Part shown: piece by piece, positions 32,532 to 41,728 of the stretch
How positions within the stretch are numbered: position 1 is the first letter of the stretch
Layout of the letters: each line of letters starts with the position of its first letter
Assembly: GCA_019915135.1 (NCBI GenBank)
Contig: JAHLMK010000001.1
Location: 1,612,001 to 1,676,000 of the forward strand
Direction of reading: 5' to 3'
DNA length: 64,000 bases
Origin: Strobilurus pachycystidiatus
Lineage: Eukaryota > Basidiomycota > Agaricomycetes > Agaricales > Physalacriaceae
Program-made: the position numbers and the translations under genes
The notes under the pieces: generated by a model
Told to the model about the DNA's origin: nothing
Databases searched by the model: none
What the model saw: the letters and a program-made list of their open reading frames with translations, nothing else

Positions 32532-35500
32532 GTAGGTCCTACCACTACACCCTTGATTCACAGCACTAATAATTCGGCCAGCGCTCAACATCCAGAAAGT
32601 GAACGCAGACGAATAGTGTACGATATCATTGGAGTAGTAGGGCTACTTGTAGGATTAGGATGGTTGATGGTTGATTACGCTAGGAAATGGAATTCGAAGA
32701 CTTTTTGCTGTTCATTGTCGCAAACACGGAGTTACGAGAATGAATCAAACACGCAAGACGAGTATGATTCAAAAAGTCCCGACCAGGGAGGGACGCCAGT
32801 ATGCTTGGGTGCCTGGGCTGCAGAATTAGCAGAAGAAGAAGAGGAGCTGCCAACAGTCAGATATTTGGATAAAGGCTTCTATGTCACGGAAAACTACGAA
32901 TTCGAAGAAGACGACTACCTAATCGAATGCACAGAGAACGATCCGTACCCACATACGACGGGTGAGACTTTTACCATGTATAAAACTGTCGCAAAGAAGG
33001 TCAAGCCTGTGCCGGGAACGTTTCCAGAAGAGGCTAGAGTCCGGAGAACAGTCCCTCGAGACCCGTTACTCACACTGAAATCTCTTCCCACTAAACCGCC
33101 GGAGTTTACGCCAACCTCAAAGCTGACCAAGGAAAGGATGGCCGAATTGAAAGTTAATGAAAATAACTTCTTAACAACCGAGGAAGAGAAGCTTTTCATG
33201 CATATAATCAAGGAACACGAGGCAACCCTAGCCTATGAGGAGAAAGATAGAGGAACTCTAAGTCGGGAATATTTCTCTGACTACATCATGCCCACTGTTC
33301 CGCACGTACCATGGGAGTACAAGAACATCCCCATTCCACCAGGAATCCGAGACAAGGTGATCGAACTACTACGCAGCAAAATGGAGGCCGGAGTTTATGA
33401 ACACAGCCAATCATCGTACAGATGCAGGTGGTTTTGTATACTCAAAAAGAACGGCACGCTACGAATAATCCACGACCTACAACCACTAAACAAGGTGTCA
33501 ATCCGAGACGCAGGGCAACTACCAGTTATTGACGATTTCGTAGAACCTTTCGGAGGAAGCCAATGCTTCACAGTGTTTGACCTCTTCTGGGGTTTTGACG
33601 CACGCCTAGTACACCCCAAATCTCGAGATTTAACTGCGTTTTATACGCCACTAGGACTACTCAGGATAACGTCTCTACCCATGGGATACACAAACTCACC
33701 CGCTGAGTTCCAAAATTGCACCTCCTTCATCATACACCCCGAAATTCCTGATACAGCCAATATTTTTATAGATGACTTGGGCGTAAAAGGACCTAGGACC
33801 GCATATCTGGATGCTAACGGAATTCCTGAAAAGATACCTGAAAATCCAGATATCCGAAAATTCATCTGGGAACATGCAAACGACGTACACAGAGTCATGC
33901 ACCGCTTCAAATGTGCAGGAGCTACATTTGCGCCAAAGAAGATGAAGATATGTAGGCCTGAAGCAGTCATAGTGGGGCAAACGTGCAGTGCATTAGGAAG
34001 AACACCCGACAACGAACGAGTAAAGAAAGTGTTAGCATGGCCAATTCCGCGGGAAGTCAAGGAAGTCAGGGGATTTTTAGGTCTGTGCGGGACAGTGAGA
34101 ATATGGATTGAGAACTACACCTTGCATGCGCGACCGTTGACGGAGTTGACACGCACAGGAGAAGATTTCATATGGACCCTAGCTCGAAACGAAGCATTTG
34201 AATTGCTGAAACAGAAGATAACATCAGCACCAGCCCTACGAGCCATTGACTATCGGTCCAAACACCCAATAGTACTGTCAGTGGACACCAGTTACATCGC
34301 AGTAGGCATGGTCCTAGCACAAGCAGACGACCGAGGAAAACGGAGACCTGCCAGATACGGTTCCCTCCCCATGAACGCGGTAGAAGCCAAGTATTCTCAG
34401 CCAAAGCTAGAACTATACGGGTTGTTTCGAGCGTTGAGACACTGGAGATTATACATCATTGGTGCGGCCAAACTCGTAGTGGAAATGGATGCAAAATATA
34501 TCAAAGGCATGCTGAACGAACCAGACTTGCAACCATCTGCAGTTGTTAACCGATGGATTCAGGGGATATTGATGTTCGATTTCGACTTAACCCATGTCCC
34601 CGCAGCTAGATTCCGAGGACCCGATGGATTATCACGAAGGAGACCGACCCTAGAAGAGATCGAGGAAGAAGACCGGAACGAAGCTGATGAATGGCTAGAC
34701 AACATCGCGCTGTTAAGCCTGGAGCCTAGGAGATACAAGATTCCGCGAATGATACAAGAGGTAGGACACATCCTGGACCCACCACAGCCCGAAAATGAGG
34801 CTCGCATCTTGCAACGCCAAGCCAAACAGGACTCAGAGCTACAACAAGTCTACAAATACCTGTCAGACTCGAGTAACGACATTTTCCAGATCAGACAACT
34901 AGGCGGATCGCGACGAGAGCAGAAACGATTTCTGAAGCTTGTACTGCAATTCTATGTGAAACAAGGAGTCATGTACAAAAAGAGCCAAGACGGAAAGGCA
35001 CTCAAAGTGATACTGGAACCCCGAGCACGACCACAAATTCTGGAATGGGCGCACGATCGTCTAGGACATAGGGGAACCTTCACAGTCTACGAACTGCTAA
35101 GGCATCGATATTATTGGCCAAACATGCAGAAAGACACACACGATTATATAGCCTCGTGCCACGAGTGCCAAACACGCAACTTAATAAAAGTACAAATTCC
35201 CCCCACAGTGGCCAGGCCCAGAAGGTTCATGGAGAAAATGTACCTCGACGTAATGATGATGCCGCCTAGCGGAGGATATAACGCCATCGTAGCCGCAAAA
35301 GACGATTTATCTGGACTATCAGAGGCTCGCCCTCTTCGAAGAATCACGGCTGAAAGCCTAGCCAGATTCCTGGAAGAAGAAATCTATTGTCGGTATGGAG
35401 TGGTCGGACAAGTGGTGACGGACAATGGTCCCGAGCTTCAGGGAGCTTTCAGAATATTAGCACAGAAACTGGGAATTCCGCACGTCCACATCACTCCGTA

Positions 35501-36227
35501 CAACAAGCATGCAAACGGCCATGTGGAACGAGGCCACTTCATCCTAAGGGAAGCCATTATCAAATCGTGCGACAAGCATCCTGAAACTGGGGCACCGTTG
35601 AATTGGCACACAAAAGTCCGCTTTGGGGTATACGCAGATAAGGTCACCATAAACTCTGCCACGGGATATTCACCCTTCTATCTGGCACACGGGGTAGAGC
35701 CCGTTCTGCCATTGGATCTGGTAGACATGACTTGCGGAGAAGAAGAATTTACCGGGTCAATGACCACAGCAGACTTACTAGCCCAGAGAATTCGGCAATT
35801 ATCAAAGCTCGAATCCAGCACTCAGACAGCAGCTGAAGCATTATACAAAAGCCGACTGAGGAATCGAGAACAGTTTAACCGGCGATACTGGCATCGTCTG
35901 CAGCGAAGTCATTATGAGCAGGGGGAACTAGTGTTAGTCAGGGACGTCCAGTTTGAAATGACTTATCGCATTGAAAAGAAGACCAATCCCAGGTACCTAG
36001 GTCCCTACCAGATAGTCAAACGAACGCTACGAGGGAATTATCTTCTGGCCGAACTAGACGGCACACTGTGGACGCGTCCGGTAGCTGGATTTCGAGTAAT
36101 CCCCTACGTAACCCGTAGAGAAGGGCTTATCAACATACTGGCTGAACGACCAGAAACGCAAACAGATCCCCAGCAAATAGGAGAAGACAGCGACAGCGGA
36201 GAAGAAGACAGAGAAGGAAAAGAATAA
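32529..36227 (+). CDS. retroelement pol: RT, RNase H, integrase
   Basis: About 1,232 codons in the +1 frame relative to ORF1. The frame is open back to 31989, but upstream of ~32530 it is a shadow of ORF1. A hydrophobic segment (DIIGVVGLLVGLGWLMVDY) lies near the start. After an acidic linker, RT begins around NIPIPPGIRDKV and shows FCILKKNGTLRIIHDL, FDLFWGFDARLV, LPMGYTNSPAEFQN and the catalytic FIDDLGVKG (Phe replaces the usual Tyr before IDD). RNase H has SVDTSYIAVG, QPKLELYGL, VEMDAKYIKG and GPDGLSRR. Integrase has an N-terminal HHCC finger (HDRLGHRG...CHECQ), a core with YLDVMM, VTDNGPE and VERGHF (34 residues between the last D and E), and a C-terminal GPY motif (RYLGPYQIVKRT). No chromodomain is present. 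All main catalytic acids are present, so the enzyme set looks functional. Confidence 0.95.
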   Translation, partial: EVGPTTTPLIHSTNNSASAQHPESERRRIVYDIIGVVGLLVGLGWLMVDYARKWNSKTFCCSLSQTRSYENESNTQDEYDSKSPDQGGTPVCLGAWAAELAEEEEELPTVRYLDKGFYVTENYEFEEDDYLIECTENDPYPHTTGETFTMYKTVAKKVKPVPGTFPEEARVRRTVPRDPLLTLKSLPTKPPEFTPTSKLTKERMAELKVNENNFLTTEEEKLFMHIIKEHEATLAYEEKDRGTLSREYFSDYIMPTVPHVPWEYKNIPIPPGIRDKVIELLRSKMEAGVYEHSQSSYRCRWFCILKKNGTLRIIHDLQPLNKVSIRDAGQLPVIDDFVEPFGGSQCFTVFDLFWGFDARLVHPKSRDLTAFYTPLGLLRITSLPMGYTNSPAEFQNCTSFIIHPEIPDTANIFIDDLGVKGPRTAYLDANGIPEKIPENPDIRKFIWEHANDVHRVMHRFKCAGATFAPKKMKICRPEAVIVGQTCSALGRTPDNERVKKVLAWPIPREVKEVRGFLGLCGTVRIWIENYTLHARPLTELTRTGEDFIWTLARNEAFELLKQKITSAPALRAIDYRSKHPIVLSVDTSYIAVGMVLAQADDRGKRRPARYGSLPMNAVEAKYSQPKLELYGLFRALRHWRLYIIGAAKLVVEMDAKYIKGMLNEPDLQPSAVVNRWIQGILMFDFDLTHVPAARFRGPDGLSRRRPTLEEIEEEDRNEADEWLDNIALLSLEPRRYKIPRMIQEVGHILDPPQPENEARILQRQAKQDSELQQVYKYLSDSSNDIFQIRQLGGSRREQKRFLKLVLQFYVKQGVMYKKSQDGKALKVILEPRARPQILEWAHDRLGHRGTFTVYELLRHRYYWPNMQKDTHDYIASCHECQTRNLIKVQIPPTVARPRRFMEKMYLDVMMMPPSGGYNAIVAAKDDLSGLSEARPLRRITAESLARFLEEEIYCRYGVVGQVVTDNGPELQGAFRILAQKLGIPHVHITPYNKHANGHVERGHFILREAIIKSCDKHPETGAPLNWHTKVRFGVYADKVTINSATGYSPFYLAHGVEPVLPLDLVDMTCGEEEFTGSMTTADLLAQRIRQLSKLESSTQTAAEALYKSRLRNREQFNRRYWHRLQRSHYEQGELVLVRDVQFEMTYRIEKKTNPRYLGPYQIVKRTLRGNYLLAELDGTLWTRPVAGFRVIPYVTRREGLINILAERPETQTDPQQIGEDSDSGEEDREGKE

Positions 36228-36518
36228 AGGACTAAAAATAAAACGAGTGAGGGAAAAATCCAAGACATGACGTATTGCCGAACTTACGCGTATACAAAGA
36301 CGGGAACTTCGAAAGCTTAACCAACACAGGTTGCAGGCAACCAGATTTAAGAAGAAAGCGGAGCCGACCCATCCCACTATCCTTGCCACCAACCATGACC
36401 AGCACAATAATCGACGCCATCCATCGAACACTACAGGCTAGAAAAAATGTATGGTTAATCGGGCTAAAAGCTACAGGACAGAACTCACATACGCCCTCAG
36501 AAAACCAAGAAGCAGCAT

Positions 36519-37488
36519 TTGCACCTTGAGTGGGCCTTGCCCGCACCCCATCGAATTCCCAACTTGCTCGCGCTATCAGATCAGGACATGGACCTACGGA
36601 AACCGCCACCGCTGGAAACCTCCCAGATGCAACGACTTCCGCAGATATTCCCCATGATAGACTACGGCCATCCGCTCGTATCAGCAAGAGCAGACGACCT
36701 CACCAATCTGGCAGAGCTGCGAAACGAATACAATACAGTCAGTGAGGAGGGGAGCAGACAATGGGAGGGACAGACGACGGAGGAAGCCACCCGGGAAAGC
36801 GAGGAAGCAGCAGTAGCAGGCATCCAGAACATATTTGCAGCTTATCAAGAGGGGTCCAGGGTCGAGCTGGTCAGCAGTCAGTCGGCCACCGTAAACTCGG
36901 AAGGATCTGAATATTTGGGTAAGCCACAGGGACGCTCCATAGTGGATCGCACACGAGTTGATCATTCTGACAGAACCAAGAAACCACGAAATGAACGATC
37001 TATTCACCCATTTGGATTTAACGCGACGACCTGTCACCTGGCAGCAGACCCATTTTCCTAATCATCAAGCTGTGCGAATCGAATACATGGCCTACCTGCC
37101 TACGCGACAGATATTCCTGACGGTCACGTTCACACGTTTTGCCATCGCACCATGGTTCCATGGATATAACGCAACCAGACTAGGAAATTTCAGGGTGGAA
37201 ACCATGCATCTGCGAGCGACAGGATACGCAATATTCATCATCACCCGCGTAGACAGCGCCAACCGTCCAGGAACTACCTCGTACCCCCGGTTTCTAGCCG
37301 TGCCGAATCAGTTCTTGGCGCCAAACATCAGATCGAAGGAAAATAAGAAGAAAACGGAGAAAGATTGGAGATGCTTGCCTGCCGAGTTCTGCTCAGACCT
37401 AGATCACCAAGCAGAGAAAGGCAAGGGCACTTGGTGGAGTCCAGCCACGGACGCCTTGCTGCAGCTACGAGAAGTGTATGAGTTCTAA
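36519..37488 (+). CDS. retroelement ORF3, two-exon accessory protein
   Basis: Between pol and the 3' LTR, two open frames join well across a 55-nt candidate intron at 36919-36973 (GTAAGC...TGACAG). The first exon has ADDLTNLAELRNEYNTVSEEG and a Glu-rich helix; the second has RRPVTWQQTHFPNHQAVRIE, TRQIFLTVTFTRFAIAPWF and YAIFIITRVD, and ends REVYEF. The product is about 300 residues without signal peptide or clear TM, so it does not look like an envelope protein. The start is uncertain: MHLEWALP at 36519, or MDLRKPPPLE at 36588. An upstream frame (36395-36529, MTSTIIDAIHR...) ends by overlapping it and may be a separate remnant. No family was recognised. Confidence 0.6.
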
Positions 37489-37562
37489 TTTGAAGAGAAA
37501 AACAATGCGAAAGTTTCTTGGAATGTGATCGAGGACGATCAATTATTAAAGCCCCCCGCGAA

Positions 37563-38074
37563 TGTCACGCCCATGACAGGGCGACACGTCGAAAGAATGG
37601 ATAGCCGCGTAACAGGACACGAAGCCGAAGAACGCGCGTCGTACATGGACGTACGTGGCAACGAAGTAAGTACGCGCGGCAGGCTAAAAATAATCTTTCT
37701 CGCACCATATATATAGAAGTAGCTTACCTGTCGAAAGTTTAGTTTCACACCACCACTCAATACGCGAATACTACCAGTTTTAAACCACTCTTATTCTCAG
37801 GGAGCGTCCCGCATTCGCTCCACCAGACTTTTAGCACCGACCAAGACTTCACGCGGGTACGAAGCCCGATTTTACAGCACCCAGGCACGAATACATCCGG
37901 GAGCCAGTAGCCCCGAACTCGCATTTCCCGTCTCGTATACAAACGTTTCCCGAGTACATCGTCTACTCAACCTGACGCACGAACTCACCAGGGATTAGCC
38001 GAGCTATAACAAAGCCCCGTCAATCTCTGAACCGGTATTTGGGTAAACTTGAACTTACCTCTTTTACCGTGACA
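37563..38074 (+). repeat. 3' LTR, 512 bp
   Basis: It has the same length and, by eye, the same sequence as the 5' LTR, from TGTCACGCCC to CCGTGACA. The GCGG target duplication follows immediately. Confidence 0.95.
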
Positions 38075-38263
38075 GCGGGGCCTGACTTTGATCTTGAAAA
38101 AGTGACGATGGAGACTGGCCTCATAACGTGAGTGTCAATGCATGCCTCGGATTGTTTTTTCATGCTTTTCTGCCATAGAGTTCCCCATTCGTTCCCTTGC
38201 ACCATAACGGCCAGATCCGTCGAGATTGCCAAGCTCATTCGAGACTTAGATCTAGCTACGTAG
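38075..38263 (+). pseudogene. cytochrome P450 copy 1, detached 3' end
   Basis: After the duplicated GCGG the frame continues GPDFDLEKVTMETGLIT, then a ~50-nt intron (GTGAGT...GCCATAG) and VPHSFPCTITARSVEIAKLI to a TAG at 38261-38263. This matches the C-terminus of P450 copy 2 (MVVSTGLI...PHKFSYTMETRSPTIAKAVE), showing that it belongs to copy 1. The piece has no promoter or start of its own. Confidence 0.9.
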
Positions 38264-38472
38264 CAATCCTGAGCATGTCACTTGGCTCGACAATGCGATG
38301 TGTCTGCGCCTGCGATGTTTCAGTAAGCAAGCCGTACATTCCGATCGCGACGAGGCGCACGCCGCAAGTCTTATCATTACGTTGAAGGGTGAGAAATTAC
38401 CGGGAGAAAGGCCTATGTAGAAGTTCGGTGAGCATATGACCAACATATGACAGCTTCTTCCCAGCTCCTTCT

Positions 38473-40646
38473 ATGCTGCTCACACTGGATACTCAGGCGT
38501 ATATTGTGTGCATCGCTGCTTTAGCGGCCTTTCTTTGGATACGTGGAAGACGGGTCCATACCAATCCCCCAGGACCTCCTCGATATCCCGTCGTCGGAAA
38601 CTTCTTCAACCGCCCAAAAGAGTTTGAGTGGAAGGCATTTCACCAGTTGTCAGAGGATCTAGGTGCGTTTCCAGCAAGCATTCGGTGCTGTCCATACATC
38701 TGTTCCCACAGGCAGCGATGTGGTGCATATCGACATCTTCGGCACTTCTATCGTCGTTCTCAACTCGGAGACGGCAGTGAACGATTTGTTTGTCAAGCGA
38801 TCCGGTATATACTCTAACCGGTAAGTCATGACGTGGCTCCTAGTGTGTACGCGTCTGAAAGCATCCAATGCTAGTCCCCATTTTGTCATGTCCAACGAGT
38901 TGATGGGCTGGTCGCGCGCCCTAACATCCGAGCAATACAACGATTCATGGTACGGTAACTACAGCCCCCTCAGCGATATCCTGAACCGCCCTAGGCGTCA
39001 ACAGCGACGACTCTTTCATCAAGAATTCAACGAAACAGCCGTGAAGCGCTTCTTTCCAATGCAACTCTCTGCAGCACACACTCTCCTCCGGCGTCTTCTG
39101 CATTCGCCCGACGACTACATGGAACATATCAAATACATGGGAGCAACCGTCATTCTTTCGGCCGCATATGGTCTAGATGTACAACCACAGGACGATCCGC
39201 TGGTCAAGCTCAATGACGACGCCGTACAGACCGTCGTGAACTCCAAAAGACCGGGACGATATCTGGTTGTGAGCCTGACAAAAATGTTACTTGTGCTCTC
39301 GAACTCACTCATGGCAAGGACATGCTTGAGTGGATGAAATACATACCGGAATGGGTACCGGGTGCGAGCTTCAAAAGGGAAGCAAGACAGTGGCGTAAAC
39401 TCACGCATAACGCGTTCAATGTACCCTGGGACATGACCAAGAAGGAGATGGCTCGTCAAAATGTCTTCTCACATTCAGCTACCACTGATTTGAACCCAGG
39501 TCATGGGCTCTGCCGTCCCATCCTTTGTGTCTTCTTGTTTGGAGGCCCTCAAACAGTCAGACAACAGCGACACAGAAACTATGGAGTACCACGTCCAAAG
39601 CGCAGCGGGATCCATGTACCTTGGTAGGATGTTACCAACTGTTGTGAACGGCAGACTGATTCTGCTTCCTTTACAGCTGGAGTGGAGACTGTAAGCTATA
39701 CTTAACGGTTCCTAACTTGATAACTGCGACATGGCTGCCTACTAGACCACTGCCGCTGTTGCTTCTTCCATCTTTGCAATGGCGAAGTTCTCCGAGGCTC
39801 AGGTCAAAGCTCAGACCGAGATTGACGAGGTCCTCGGACATGGACGTCTTCCGGACTTACAAGACAGGGATGCCTTGCCCTACACAACTGCCTTCATACA
39901 CGAGGTTCTACGGTACTATGTTACCGTGCCTATGGGTAGTTCCGCATCTTTACCGGCGGTTGTTTCGCTGCAAGACTCATGTTTTTATAGCTCTACCGCA
40001 CAGTGCAAGCGAGGCCGACAGTTATAGAGGATACAAGATTCATAAAGGCGCATTTGTGGTATCAAATCTATGGTATGTGTGCACTCATCGAGCTCCTTGG
40101 ACAATCATCTGAACCACTGACTGTGTGTAGGGCGATTGCACGCGATCCTGTGGGACAAACTTTCTCCTGTCACGCCGGCCGAAGTTCATTTAACGTCGTC
40201 TTCGAACCAGGATTTGTATCATGATCCACTTGTGTTTATGCCAGAACGATACTTGGGCGCAGATGGCAAATTGAACCCCTCGGTCAAGGATCCAACCGAT
40301 TTCGTCTTTGGAATAGGCAGGCGTGTCTGCCCCGGAAAGTATGTAGACGGTGCTCCTCTGAGAGAGAGACGTCTGACAACTGTAGGAACTTGGGGTACCA
40401 CAACGTCTGGATTTTCGTCGCGTCCATCCTAGCTACCTTTAGGGTTAGGTGGAGGGGCGACGTCCCTCCCGAGATGGTGGTCAGCACTGGTCTCATAAGG
40501 TGCGTCACTAGCACTCCAAAAGTCATCAAAACATTACTGAACTAGGTAGTAGTATGCCGCACAAGTTCTCCTACACAATGGAAACTAGATCACCGACGAT
40601 TGCAAAGGCCGTTGAAGACTTGGATCTCGCTGGAAAGGGATACTGA
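38473..40646 (+). CDS. cytochrome P450 copy 2, intact (OrdA-like)
   Basis: The closest relative in the window is the interrupted copy just upstream, with nearly the same intron pattern. The anchor is MLLTLDTQAYIVCIAALAAF, the hinge PPGPPRYPVVGNFF, the C-helix RQQRRLFHQEFNE, and the I-helix AGVETTTAA. The K-helix is EVLRYY, the PERF region MPERYLGADGK, and the heme loop FGIGRRVCPGK. The exon before DLYHDPLVF is joined by an intron with donor GTGGGA (about 40151-40210), giving RDPDLYHDP in frame. The C-terminus is AVEDLDLAGKGY. It is a monooxygenase of the ER membrane; substrate unknown. With copy 1 broken, this may carry any shared function. Confidence 0.93.
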
Positions 40647-40719
40647 CAACTGACTGGAAAAGTCACGATTCGACATGTAATTCTATGCTGTATTTCTATC
40701 AATGGTATATCTATTATGA

Positions 40720-41521
40720 GATGTAGGCGTGCTTCTCGAGATACTCAGTGATTATACGGACACTCTCTGCCACGTCGGTAATTGCTGTGTCAATGTGAAT
40801 TTCTGGCTTCTCTGGTGCCTCATAGGGTGCCGAAATTCCGGTGAATTCTGCGCACGTTGATTCAGCGTGAAGACATGCTCAAAGACAGATAGGAACCTTT
40901 GATTTCGCCGGCCCTTGCTTTCTTGTACAAGCCCTTGGGGTCCCGTTCTTCAACTACAGACAGCGGGGCATCGACGAAGACTTCCACGAAGGGTATGCCA
41001 GCCTTATCGTGTATCTCCCTAGCAGTATCTCTGTCTTTCTTGTAGGGTGAGATGAAGGCCGTGATAGTGATACATGAAGAATCCGCGAAGAGCTTGGATA
41101 CCTGTGAAGGCTGTAAGTGGTGTTTGCAGATGTCCTACCAGACATCCCATACCTCGCCTATACGGCGGATATTTTCATTACGCGATTTCTCGTCAAATCC
41201 GAGGTCCTTGTTTAAACCGAAGCGAACATTGTCTCCGTCAAGGCGGTAGGAGAACTTTTGGAGGTGAAGTAGATGTTGTTCCAGCGCACATGCGATGGTA
41301 GACTGGACGGCGAGTGAGTCCAATCATTGCATTCTAGAACCGTCAACCAATGACCTTGCCGCTAGCGCTCAGCCCAGTAAGCCAGATCGTGGTACCCTTT
41401 TGTTTCAGTAGAGTTTGGCGTTCTTCAGTCGAGACCGATCCTGTGAAACTATATGTCAGCTAGATCGGCCACGACTCCGATGGCGATGCTCACCGGAGTG
41501 GAAGGTAATGTTGGTCGCCAT
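40720..41521 (-). CDS. MET14: adenylylsulfate (APS) kinase
   Basis: The enzyme phosphorylates APS to PAPS in sulfate assimilation (cytosol). Four or five short exons encode about 200 residues, the family's normal length. The start is [10 protein letters not shown]; next come [19 protein letters not shown] and the P-loop GLSASGKST split by an intron between GK and ST. Further landmarks are [64 protein letters not shown] and [17 protein letters not shown], all typical of APS kinase. The C-terminus is [11 protein letters not shown]. The gene is divergent from the FAD oxidoreductase with about 200 bp between starts, so the two may share a promoter. Confidence 0.95.
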
Positions 41522-41728
41522 TGATGTAGTTGTAGAAAAAGCAGTTGCCTCGACAGACTTGGATTGACAAAACTTCTTGAGTTGGCAATAGTGACACCAT
41601 CGATAACCGCGTGATACCGATCACGACGATCATTTGATAGCACTGCAATCGTCTCTGTACTCGCGTTCCACTGCGCCGCCGACAGGGTGACAACGCCTGA
41701 ACGGTCCTTTCCCTTGTCTGTCGTGATC

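Larger units (their letters stand above)
22780..38074 (+). mobile_element. giant Ty3/gypsy LTR retrotransposon, 15.3 kb
   Basis: A complete element is bounded by two 512-bp LTRs (TGTCAC...GTGACA) and a 4-bp target duplication. Order: 5' LTR, PBS candidate, Gag, CCHC knuckle, protease, about 6 kb of extra in-frame coding sequence, then in the +1 frame RT, RNase H and integrase, a short third ORF, and the 3' LTR. The integrase-last order places it in Ty3/gypsy (Metaviridae). Typical elements are 5-7 kb, so this one is more than twice the usual length. The RT belongs to a divergent Agaricomycete group (FDLFWGFDAR, FIDD box). There is no chromodomain after integrase. No clear polypurine tract lies next to the 3' LTR (the preceding bases are GCCCCCCGCGAA); a purine run sits about 60 nt upstream. 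Both LTRs look identical and the ORFs are open, so the copy is probably young and possibly active. Confidence 0.95.

Noticed and set aside
36000..36227. Chromodomain at the integrase C-terminus
   Set aside because: After the GPY motif only a short acidic tail follows; no chromodomain signature is visible.
36519..37488. ORF3 as an envelope-like gene
   Set aside because: No signal peptide, no TM anchor and no Cys-rich ectodomain.
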